Source: Hallella bergensis DSM 17361
GTDB taxonomy: Bacteria; Bacteroidota; Bacteroidia; Bacteroidales; Bacteroidaceae
DNA length: 41,022 nt
Assembly: GCF_000160535.1 (NCBI RefSeq)
Contig: NZ_GG704781.1
Coordinates: forward strand, 1 to 41,022
Reading direction: 5' to 3'
This document shows positions 8,122 through 14,874 of the stretch, one piece after another; the first letter of the stretch is position 1; every line of letters begins with the position of its first letter. The notes beneath the pieces were generated by a model. That model was given only the letters and a program-made list of their open reading frames with translations. It was not told the origin of the DNA and ran no database searches. The position numbers were made by a program, and so were the translations under genes.

Positions 8122-8261
8122 AGCTGCGCGGTTAGGGTGAGCAGATATTCTAATATTATCTTGCGAAGCAAGAGTGTAAGATTTTCTGCGATGAGCTTTT
8201 CATTTATAAAAGGATATTCTCCGGATATTCTTAGATACCGCATAGCGGTGCGGAGGAATTT
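8122..8261 (+). repeat. Dispersed intergenic element, copy B
   Basis: Matches copy A (5666-5805). The last 50 or so bases, from GGATATTCTCCGG to GGAGGAATTT, are essentially identical. The GAA-loop hairpin is conserved in shape but not sequence: TCTTGC (8159-8164) pairs with GCAAGA (8168-8173), where copy A has GTTTGC with GCAAAC. Two base pairs differ by compensatory changes, which suggests selection on the folded form or repeated gene-conversion of palindromes. Same orientation as copy A. Confidence 0.7.
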
Positions 8262-8407
8262 ACAATGTACAATTCATAATTTACAATTCACAATTAGACT
8301 GGGCGCTGATTCTTCATCCTTCATTCTTCCTTCTCTCTTCATTCTTCCTTCTTCATTCTTCTCTCTTCCCTTTATAAAATATTATTACCGTTTCCGGCTA
8401 ATTCCTT

Positions 8408-8600
8408 TCGTCGCATCTGGGCAGAAAAGCGCCATGTTTTTGCGGATAATTCCAATCCCGAAGAGCGTCAAAAACACAAGACTGATGCGATTCCAGCCTT
8501 GTGGCACCACGATTCGAGCTTATCGATTGCGCGATCGAACCTTTGTCGCATGGTGATTAGCGTTTAACCGCAGTGGCGTTTGATATCTAATCATAAACGA
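8408..8600 (+). repeat. Diverged intergenic segment related to 27180-27380
   Basis: AAAAGCGCCATGTTTtTGcGGAT and the following GAGCG..AAAAA (about 8424-8475) match the reverse complement of about 27310-27360, and CGAaCCTTtGTCG...TTTGATATCTAATC (about 8534-8592) matches the reverse complement of about 27195-27230. Spacing between the two blocks differs by indels. In one frame both blocks read similarly (KRHV..ED/AD....ERxK), so this may be a decayed gene family and not a non-coding repeat. Confidence 0.5.
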
Positions 8601-8837
8601 CAAAAATCGTATAGTAAAATGATTTTCGTTAAAGCTCTGATTGTCAACCCACTACGAATTATCTCAAATTTTGCTAATTTCGAACCAAAGGATTCTTATT
8701 TTTAAATTCGTGAAATACAGAGAGATGTTTGTCAGAAAAAATGTCAGTATCTGTTGTCTCAGGATTCATCCAGGACATCTGTTGATGAGAACAAAACTGC
8801 ATGGATGAACAATGATCCATTTTAATTGATGCAATAG

Positions 8838-9130
8838 GACAGAGGAGGTGATCTCGTCAGGAATCATCTTGCTTCTCGTGTTAAATAAGGGTTATCACTC
8901 CAAATGTCGATGAGCCTGTTATATTCGGACTGCCTATCGGTCTTTGTTATATTCCGGCTTATAGGGCTGTATTTTCCAACGACAGGTATTTGATGTATTT
9001 CAAACATTTTGAGAAGAAGGACGAGAGATGGCATAGGAAATGGAGATGGATAACGATTGCGTTCTGCGTAGGGTCGGTGTCATGCACGGTTTTAGGACTT
9101 TTAATGGCATTTGCAATCGCAGTTCTATAG
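8838..9130 (+). pseudogene. Remnant of a small membrane protein gene
   Basis: From 8885 to the TAG at 9128-9130 one frame reads a very protein-like sequence with no start codon: ITPNVDEPVIFGLPIGLC, then YIPAYRAVFSNDRYLMYFKH, FEKKDERWHRKWRW and a hydrophobic C-terminal helix ITIAFCVGSVSCTVLGLL. A second frame at 8838-8912 encodes EEVISSGIILLLVLNKGY, which would serve as the missing N-terminal membrane helix. Together they suggest a two-helix membrane protein of about 90-100 residues broken by a frameshift near 8890. The charged YFKxFEK...RKW segment before a final helix is a pattern I associate with small uncharacterised Bacteroidetes membrane proteins. The frame could also be intact with a non-standard start. 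Confidence 0.45.
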
Positions 9131-9267
9131 CAACAGTTGTTAAATGATGGAGACAGTTGCCGTAAATAACATGATGAAAATGTGTCGCACATGATGAAAA
9201 CCTACACCATAAGTCATTCTGCGAGGCGACTAATGTATCAACCAGTTCTTTTAGGAAATGGCGGTAG

Positions 9268-9435
9268 CTTTATTCACGATTTGGGATAGAAAGCCCTACC
9301 CAGGACGATAAAAAGCTCGCCCCGCTTCTCCCGCCGGAGGTGAGTCCCACCTTAGAGATGTACGAGAAAGAGGTGGGTATTGCGAAAATAGAAGACAAAG
9401 ATGGCAATTTGTGCTCACAAACAAGAATGCCATAG
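9268..9435 (+). pseudogene. Short coding remnant, unidentified
   Basis: An open stretch ending at the TAG at 9433-9435 reads LYSRFGIESPTQDDKK, then LAPLLPPEVSPTLEMYEKEV and GIAKIEDKDGNLCSQTRMP. Composition and rhythm look like real protein, but it lacks a start codon and has a stop just upstream. It may belong to the same decayed locus as the remnant at 8838-9130. No family recognised. Confidence 0.25.
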
Positions 9436-9495
9436 AATATTCAAAACTATCGTGTTAAATTGCACTTGTTGGTTTACACTTTGCAAAAATATTTA

Positions 9496-9503
9496 TATCT
9501 TTG
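9496..9503 (+). promoter_or_regulatory. -7 box upstream of carbonic anhydrase
   Basis: TATCTTTG matches TAnnTTTG. It lies 71 bases before the ATG, so the transcript would have a leader of about 65 bases that contains degenerate AATTGACAATTGGCAATT-type repeat units. Confidence 0.5.
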
Positions 9504-9574
9504 AAACGGGATATAATTTATAATTGACAATTGGCAATTTATAATTAGCCATTCGGCAAATAATTCTAACGACG

Positions 9575-10114
9575 ATGATAGAAGATATTTTGAAATACAA
9601 TGCCCAGTTTGTGGCAGAGAAAAAATATGAGAAGTATGCCACAACGGGACAGCCAACCAGGAAACTGGCAGTGCTGAGTTGCATGGACACCCGACTGACC
9701 GAGCTGCTGCCAAAGGCTATGGGGCTTAGGAACGGAGACGCAAAGTTTATTAAGGTAGCCGGTGGAACGATGCTGTCGCCCTACGACTCGGTAATCCGGT
9801 CATTGCTGGTTGCTGTATATGAGTTGGGGTGCGAGGAGATTATGGTGGTGCACCATTCCGATTGTGGACTCTGTCATCTGGAAGCCCAACACTTCATCGA
9901 CCTCATGAAGCAAAGGGGTGTCAGCGACGAAGCTCTGGCTGAGGCGTCCAAACACGTTGATCTTGAAAATTATCTCAGTGGTTTTGAGGATATAGAAGAG
10001 GATGTGCGGCGTATTGTCACAGCCATTCAGCATCACCCACTGATGCCGCGGCAATTTGTTGTGCGGGGATTTATGATAGACTCATATACAGGAGAGTTGA
10101 GCGAAGTCAAATAA
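9575..10114 (+). CDS. Beta-class carbonic anhydrase
   Basis: Catalyses reversible hydration of CO2 to bicarbonate, supplying bicarbonate for carboxylations; this matters in CO2-dependent succinate-forming gut or oral Bacteroidales. The 179-residue length fits the small beta-CA clade. Zinc ligands and the catalytic dyad are visible: Cys36-Met-Asp38-Thr-Arg40 and His94-Ser-Asp-Cys97. The [23 protein letters not shown] helix between them is also typical. No signal peptide, so it is cytoplasmic. It has its own promoter and is followed by the lptB promoter, so it is probably monocistronic. The substrate-side residues appear intact, and activity is expected. Confidence 0.92.
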   Translation: MIEDILKYNAQFVAEKKYEKYATTGQPTRKLAVLSCMDTRLTELLPKAMGLRNGDAKFIKVAGGTMLSPYDSVIRSLLVAVYELGCEEIMVVHHSDCGLCHLEAQHFIDLMKQRGVSDEALAEASKHVDLENYLSGFEDIEEDVRRIVTAIQHHPLMPRQFVVRGFMIDSYTGELSEVK

Positions 10115-10182
10115 GCGGGTCGACAGCGGGGTGCCTTTGCCAATTGTTGGCGCAATCTCTTTTATTTTACAATGTAATTTCG

Positions 10183-10190
10183 TACATTTG
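10183..10190 (+). promoter_or_regulatory. -7 box of the lptB promoter
   Basis: TACATTTG fits TAnnTTTG and lies 21 bases before the ATG at 10212. It rules out the longer open frame that begins at 10131. Confidence 0.6.
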
Positions 10191-10211
10191 CAGGCAAAGT
10201 CATTCATCAAG

Positions 10212-11021
10212 ATGGAATCTGAAAAACTTTCTACCCTTCGTACAGAGGGACTTGTCAAGCGCTACGGAGAGCGAACGGTGGCCAACGAGGTGAGCATCAG
10301 CGTGCGCCAAGGTGAAATCGTGGGTTTGCTCGGTCCCAACGGTGCCGGGAAGACAACCTCGTTCTATATGACCACGGGACTTGTTGTGCCCAACGAGGGG
10401 CATGTGTACATAGACGATAAGGAGATAACCAAATATCCTGTCTATAAGCGTGCGCGCGCCGGTATCGGCTATTTACCGCAGGAGGCCAGCGTGTTCAGGA
10501 AGTTGAGCGTGGAAGATAACATCATGGCCGTGCTTGAAATGACTGATCTCACCCACGAGCAGCAGTTGGCCAAACTGGAAAGCCTGATAGGCGAGTTTCG
10601 GCTTAACAAGGTGCGCAAGAACAAGGGTGACCGCCTGTCAGGTGGAGAGCGGCGACGCACGGAGATAGCGCGCTGCCTGGCCATCGACCCGAAGTTTATT
10701 ATGCTCGACGAGCCTTTTGCCGGAGTGGATCCCATTGCTGTAGAAGACATACAACACATCGTGTGGCGACTGAAATACCGGAATATCGGCATTCTGATAA
10801 CCGACCACAACGTGCAGGAAACCCTCTCGGTGACCGACCGGGCCTATCTGCTTTTTGAGGGACGCATCCTGTTTCAGGGTGTTCCGGAAGAGCTGGCAGC
10901 CAACAAGATCGTTCGAAAGAACTATCTGAGTGACAACTTTGTTTACCGGCGCTTTCAATGGAACGATGAGGACCGGCAATTTGCAGAAGAAATGGGTAGG
11001 CAGGTTCCCGAAGCGAGGTGA
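10212..11021 (+). CDS. lptB: LPS export ABC transporter ATPase LptB
   Basis: LptB powers extraction of lipopolysaccharide from the inner membrane by LptFG. The 269-residue protein has Walker [10 protein letters not shown] (about residues 38-46), the Q-loop at YLPQEASVF, the signature [15 protein letters not shown], Walker [14 protein letters not shown] and the switch His in [27 protein letters not shown] and the [26 protein letters not shown] stretch are diagnostic of LptB and not of other ABC proteins. A C-terminal extension of roughly 25 residues ([20 protein letters not shown]) exceeds the E. coli length. The other Lpt components are absent nearby, but an OstA/LptA-like gene lies at 21751. 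Confidence 0.94.
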   Translation: MESEKLSTLRTEGLVKRYGERTVANEVSISVRQGEIVGLLGPNGAGKTTSFYMTTGLVVPNEGHVYIDDKEITKYPVYKRARAGIGYLPQEASVFRKLSVEDNIMAVLEMTDLTHEQQLAKLESLIGEFRLNKVRKNKGDRLSGGERRRTEIARCLAIDPKFIMLDEPFAGVDPIAVEDIQHIVWRLKYRNIGILITDHNVQETLSVTDRAYLLFEGRILFQGVPEELAANKIVRKNYLSDNFVYRRFQWNDEDRQFAEEMGRQVPEAR

Positions 11022-11082
11022 GTGCATGACGCTTCGGCTCATTCGCTTGATGGGTGTCTGCACGGGTGCGACTATGGTTAAA

Positions 11083-11101
11083 AAAACAAATTTTTGTTTT
11101 G
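11083..11101 (+). terminator. A/T-rich hairpin after lptB (possible terminator)
   Basis: AAAACAAA pairs with TTTGTTTT across a two- to four-base loop, giving an A/T-only palindrome ending in T. It is weak thermodynamically and lies only 29 bases upstream of the tig -7 box, so it may equally be part of the tig promoter region. Confidence 0.25.
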
Positions 11102-11129
11102 TATATTAGGTTTACTCGTTAATTATGAG

Positions 11130-11137
11130 TAATTTTG
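11130..11137 (+). promoter_or_regulatory. -7 box of the tig promoter
   Basis: TAATTTTG fits TAnnTTTG. It is 60 bases before the tig ATG, implying a leader of about 55 bases. Confidence 0.5.
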
Positions 11138-11197
11138 CGCTTCAAAATTGCAACAACTCCCTTAAGAACAATTAAATTATAAATAGAATAAGAAGAG

Positions 11198-12550
11198 ATG
11201 AAAGTATCATTTGAAAATCCCGACAAGCTTAATGCTGTGTTAACCATCACAGTTGAAGAGGATGATTATAAAAACGATGTCGAGAAGACACTGAAGGACT
11301 ATCGGAAGAAGGCCAATATGTCCGGTTTCCGCCCTGGTCAGGTTCCTATGGGAATTATCAAACGCCAATACGGTACGTCTGTCAAGATGGATGCCATCAA
11401 CAAGTTGGTTGGCAACGAGATACAAAAGTATATCACAGACAATAAAGTTCAGATGCTCGGCGAACCGCTGGCTTCGGAGAAACAGGAACCGCAGGATTTG
11501 GAAAAAGCCGCGCCCTATACTTTCATATTCGACATTGCCGTTGCACCGGAGTTTGACATCGAATTTACCCCCAAGGACAAGATAGATTTCTATGAAATCG
11601 AAGTTGACGACGCCTTGATCGACCGTCAGGTCGAAATGTTTGCATCGCGTTCGGGTAAATATGAGACGGTGGCGGAATATCAGGACGGCGACATGCTGAA
11701 GGGCGACCTGCGCGAACTCGACGAGAAGGGCAGCACCAAGGAGGGGGGACTGACCGTTGAGGCAGCCGTCATCATGCCTAACTATATCAAGGCAGACGAC
11801 CAGAAAAAACTATTCGACGGTGCTAAGACTGGCGATATCATCACCTTCAATCCGCGCAAGGCTTATCCGGAGAGTGATACGGAGGTGTCTGCACTGTTGA
11901 AAATCAAGAAAGAGGAGATAGCCGAACACTCTGGCGACTTCAGCTATCAGGTAACCGAGATTCAGCGTTTCCGCAATCATGAAGTGAACCAGGAGTTGTT
12001 CGACAAGACTTTTGGCGAAGGTGTGGTTAAGGACGAGAAGGACTTCCGTGCCAAGATCGCAGAAGGACTGAAAGCCCAGTTGGCCAGCGAAAGCAACTAT
12101 AAATTCCTGCTTGACATGCGCAAATACGCAGAAGACAAGGTTGGTCAGCTGACATATCCTGACGCCCTGTTGAAGCGAATTATGAAGAACAACAACAAGG
12201 ACAAGGATCAGGAGTTCATCGACAAGAATTATGAGCCAAGCATCAAGGAGCTTACCTGGAGCCTTATTCGCAACAAGTTGGTGGAACAGGCTGGCATCAA
12301 GATAGAAGACGAGGATGTGAAGCAGGCTGCTCGTGAGGCTGCGCGCGCCCAGTTTGCCCAGTATGGCATGAATAATGTACCGGAAGAGTATGTGAACAAC
12401 TATGCCGATGAACTGCTGAAGAAGCAGGAAACGGTGCAGAACTTCGTTGACCGTGCTATTGATGTCAAACTTGCCGACGCCGTGAAGAAAACGGTGAAGT
12501 TGAATAAGAAAAAGGTTACCCTCGACGAGTTCAATAAGATGGCCGAATAG
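11198..12550 (+). CDS. tig: Trigger factor chaperone
   Basis: Trigger factor binds near the ribosomal exit tunnel through L23 and shields nascent chains. The 450-residue product carries the ribosome-binding signature GFRPGQVP at residues 43-50 and a long helical C-terminal substrate-binding domain (about 250-450). The middle region, where E. coli trigger factor has an FKBP-type prolyl isomerase domain, reads DGDMLKGDLRELDEKGSTKEGG and shows none of the usual FKBP motif (GDxVxIDFxG), so the isomerase domain is diverged or replaced, as seems common in Bacteroidetes. The gene has its own promoter and terminator and stands just before clpP-clpX, the widely conserved tig-clpP-clpX order. Confidence 0.93.
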   Translation: MKVSFENPDKLNAVLTITVEEDDYKNDVEKTLKDYRKKANMSGFRPGQVPMGIIKRQYGTSVKMDAINKLVGNEIQKYITDNKVQMLGEPLASEKQEPQDLEKAAPYTFIFDIAVAPEFDIEFTPKDKIDFYEIEVDDALIDRQVEMFASRSGKYETVAEYQDGDMLKGDLRELDEKGSTKEGGLTVEAAVIMPNYIKADDQKKLFDGAKTGDIITFNPRKAYPESDTEVSALLKIKKEEIAEHSGDFSYQVTEIQRFRNHEVNQELFDKTFGEGVVKDEKDFRAKIAEGLKAQLASESNYKFLLDMRKYAEDKVGQLTYPDALLKRIMKNNNKDKDQEFIDKNYEPSIKELTWSLIRNKLVEQAGIKIEDEDVKQAAREAARAQFAQYGMNNVPEEYVNNYADELLKKQETVQNFVDRAIDVKLADAVKKTVKLNKKKVTLDEFNKMAE

Positions 12551-12574
12551 TTTGTGCCCGAAACCGGGATATCA

Positions 12575-12614
12575 AAAACGAGGAGCCAGGGTGTAAACCT
12601 TGGCTCTTCGTTTT
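12575..12614 (+). terminator. Strong intrinsic terminator of tig
   Basis: Seventeen consecutive pairs (two G-U) join 12575-12591 (AAAACGAGGAGCCAGGG) and 12598-12614 (CCTTGGCTCTTCGTTTT) across the loop TGTAAA. The A-rich 5' arm gives it potential on both strands. It separates tig from the clpP promoter. Confidence 0.8.
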
Positions 12615-12721
12615 GAAATTACCCTGACATCTTTCCAAGCCGCGGGAGCCATTACCGTTGATACTGGCCATGGTTTGACGCTCTTTGCCCAGAATGATGC
12701 TAAAAAATATTCGAGACATAG

Positions 12722-12752
12722 TTGATCATGTCGACTTTTTTTAGTATCTTTG
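12722..12752 (+). promoter_or_regulatory. Promoter of clpP-clpX
   Basis: TTG at 12722-12724 and TATCTTTG at 12745-12752 are 20 bases apart, fitting both halves of the Bacteroidetes primary promoter (-33 TTTG-like, -7 TAnnTTTG). Transcription should begin near 12758, giving an unusually long leader of about 145 bases before the clpP ATG. Confidence 0.65.
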
Positions 12753-12774
12753 TGTTATTAATAGGTATAAAAGA

Positions 12775-12856
12775 GGATTCTGTCTATGGGTACTGCACTT
12801 GTCAACGTGTTGTTCTGAATACAAGTTAGCGGCTGCAGGGCTGGTTTACAGAATCC
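12775..12856 (+). ncRNA. Structured 5' leader of clpP (candidate regulatory RNA)
   Basis: The leader can close with a perfect 9-bp helix, GGATTCTGT (12775-12783) with ACAGAATCC (12848-12856). Inside, ACTTGT (12797-12802) pairs with ACAAGT (12821-12826), and CTGC (12793-12796) can stack on this helix by pairing with GCAG (12835-12838) across an eight-base bulge. A long closed domain in the leader of a protease gene suggests regulation after initiation, or an RNA-stability element. No known riboswitch was recognised. Confidence 0.4.
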
Positions 12857-12901
12857 GACTGAAAGGAATTATAATCTCATTTTATTTTGATAAAATCAAG
12901 T

Positions 12902-13600
12902 ATGAACAACGATTTCAGAAAATTTGCAACAGGACATTTGGGAATGAACGGCATGGTGCTCGATGATGTGGTGAAGGCACAGGCTCGTTACCTAAATCCA
13001 TATATTCTTGAGGAGCGTCAGCTCAATGTGACACAAATGGACGTGTTCTCACGTCTGATGATGGATCGCATCATCTTCTTGGGCACAGAGGTGGACGACT
13101 ATACGGCCAACACCCTGCAGGCGCAGCTGCTCTATCTTGACTCTGTGGACAACGAGAAAGATATCTCCATCTATATCAACTCGCCGGGTGGCAGCGTGAC
13201 GGCCGGGCTGGGTATTTATGACACCATGCAGTTCATTAGTAGCAGCGTGGCGACCATCTGCACGGGCATGGCTGCTTCGATGGGCGCTGTGTTACTCGTT
13301 TCCGGAGCCGAAGGCAAGCGTGCGGCATTGCCCCATGCCCGCGTGATGATACATCAGCCGTTGGGCGGTGTGCAGGGCCAGGCATCGGACATTGAGATCG
13401 AGGCTCGGGAGATTCTGAAATTCAAGAAGGAACTCTACACCATCATTGCCAACCACTCCCACCAGTCGTATGAGAAAGTGTGGAAGGACAGCGACCGAAA
13501 CTACTGGATGAACGCAGAGGAGGCCAAGGCGTATGGTATGATTGATATGGTGTTGACACGCAAAAACAATGAAACAGAAAATGGCAAGGAAAGTTTGTAA
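12902..13600 (+). CDS. clpP: ATP-dependent Clp protease proteolytic subunit
   Basis: ClpP forms the tetradecameric peptidase chamber that degrades proteins unfolded by ClpX. The product has 232 residues. The nucleophile Ser126 sits in GMAASMGAV and His151 in VMIHQP, 25 apart as in E. coli. The third triad residue should be 49 residues after the His, in a DR-D-x-F/Y context, but here position 200 is Asn in [12 protein letters not shown]. An Asp occurs two residues earlier (198) but aligns with the usual non-catalytic residue. An alternative TTG start at 12887 would add five residues. The end overlaps clpX by 32 bases, so the two are cotranscribed and coupled. Identity as ClpP is secure; full activity is less certain because of the Asn. 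Confidence 0.95.
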   Translation: MNNDFRKFATGHLGMNGMVLDDVVKAQARYLNPYILEERQLNVTQMDVFSRLMMDRIIFLGTEVDDYTANTLQAQLLYLDSVDNEKDISIYINSPGGSVTAGLGIYDTMQFISSSVATICTGMAASMGAVLLVSGAEGKRAALPHARVMIHQPLGGVQGQASDIEIEAREILKFKKELYTIIANHSHQSYEKVWKDSDRNYWMNAEEAKAYGMIDMVLTRKNNETENGKESL

Positions 13601-14825
13601 CTTCTGCGGAAGAGGAGAAAGCGAGGTTGGCTTACTCATCACAGGACTCAACGGGTATATCTGTGAGGACTGTGCTTCGCAGGCATACAGGATTGTGCAG
13701 CAGTCCGGTGTGCTTGACGAGGCGAACGAAGGCGAGAATGCCGGGCAGGAGTATAAAGCCGTTGGCAAGATTCCCAAACCTAAGGAGATCAAGGCCTACC
13801 TCGATGAATACATCATCGGGCAGGACGAGGCAAAGCGCTATATGGCCGTGTCGGTATACAATCATTACAAGCGGTTGCAGCAACCTACGGACGAGGACGG
13901 CGTGGAGATCGAGAAGAGCAATATCATCATGGTGGGATCCACGGGCACGGGCAAGACACTACTGGCCCGCACCATTGCAAAACTCCTTGATGTTCCCTTT
14001 ACCATCGTAGATGCCACGGTGTTTACCGAGGCAGGCTATGTGGGCGAAGACGTGGAGAGCATACTGAGTCGGTTGCTGCAGGTAGCCAATTATGACGTGG
14101 CAGCTGCTGAGCGTGGCATAGTCTTTATTGATGAGATAGACAAGATAGCCCGCAAGAGCGACAACCCCAGCATCACGCGTGACGTCAGTGGCGAAGGGGT
14201 GCAGCAGGGACTGTTGAAGCTTCTCGAGGGCACGGTGGTGAATGTGCCACCCAAGGGAGGACGCAAGCATCCCGACCAAGACTATATTCATGTGAACACC
14301 AAGAATATCTTGTTTATATGCGGAGGTGCCTTTGACGGAATAGAGCGGAAGATTGCCCAGCGGCTCAACACGCACGTGGTCGGTTATAATTCGGTGCAGA
14401 ACATGCGCAGTATAGACAAGGGTGACCTGATGAAGTATATTCTGCCACAGGATTTGAAGTCGTTTGGCCTCATTCCCGAACTCATCGGGCGTGTGCCGGT
14501 GCTCACTTTCCTGAATCCACTGGATCGGAAGGCGTTGAGACGGATCTTAGTGGAACCGAAAAACTCCATCACCAAGCAGTTTGTCAAACTGTTTGCCATG
14601 GACAACATAACGCTCACGTTTGCCGACGATGCCCTCGACTTTATTGTAGATAAAGCCGTGGAATACAAGCTCGGTGCCCGTGGATTGCGTTCCATCGTGG
14701 AAGCGGTGATTATGGACGCGATGTATGATGCGCCTTCACGTCGTATCAGAAAATTCGAGGTGACGCTCGATTATGCAAAGGCGCAGCTTGACAAGGCACA
14801 CATGCAGAAACTCGAATCTGCATGA
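13569..14825 (+). CDS. clpX: ClpX unfoldase, ATP-binding subunit of ClpXP
   Basis: ClpX is the AAA+ hexamer that recognises, unfolds and feeds substrates into ClpP. The 418-residue protein opens with the four-Cys zinc-binding domain (CNFCG at about residues 9-13 and CEDC near 35), followed by Walker A GSTGTGKT, Walker [10 protein letters not shown], the pore GYVGED loop and the sensor-2 GARGLRS motif. A second in-frame ATG at 13581 ([11 protein letters not shown]) would shorten it by four residues and is equally plausible. The start lies inside the end of clpP. Its IGF-type ClpP-docking loop ([25 protein letters not shown] region) is normal in position. Confidence 0.96.
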   Translation: MKQKMARKVCNFCGRGESEVGLLITGLNGYICEDCASQAYRIVQQSGVLDEANEGENAGQEYKAVGKIPKPKEIKAYLDEYIIGQDEAKRYMAVSVYNHYKRLQQPTDEDGVEIEKSNIIMVGSTGTGKTLLARTIAKLLDVPFTIVDATVFTEAGYVGEDVESILSRLLQVANYDVAAAERGIVFIDEIDKIARKSDNPSITRDVSGEGVQQGLLKLLEGTVVNVPPKGGRKHPDQDYIHVNTKNILFICGGAFDGIERKIAQRLNTHVVGYNSVQNMRSIDKGDLMKYILPQDLKSFGLIPELIGRVPVLTFLNPLDRKALRRILVEPKNSITKQFVKLFAMDNITLTFADDALDFIVDKAVEYKLGARGLRSIVEAVIMDAMYDAPSRRIRKFEVTLDYAKAQLDKAHMQKLESA

Positions 14826-14874
14826 CACGATAGTGTGCCATGAAACAGCCAAAGGCTTAAAGACACAAAACTCT

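Larger units (their letters stand above)
7961..9480. other. Gene-poor 1.5-kb region with repeats and decayed fragments
   Basis: No intact gene is seen between the mlaE promoter and the carbonic anhydrase promoter. In order it holds an AATTCACAATT cluster (8028-8062), a 7-mer TCTTCCC tract (8078-8112), dispersed element copy B (8122-8261), another AATTCACAATT cluster, a second pyrimidine-rich tract (8310-8372), a segment related to 27180-27380 (about 8408-8600), and two stretches with protein-like but broken reading frames (8838-9130 and 9268-9435). The open frame covering 8119-8556 runs straight through repeats and is not credible. Confidence 0.65.

Noticed and set aside
8119..8556. 145-codon open frame on +
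   Set aside because: Runs through the dispersed element, the AATTCACAATT cluster and the pyrimidine tract; copy A of the element does not keep the frame.
8959..9192. 77-codon open frame on - in the gene-poor region
   Set aside because: Lies opposite the more protein-like + remnant at 8885-9130 and has Cys/Ser-rich composition with no motif.
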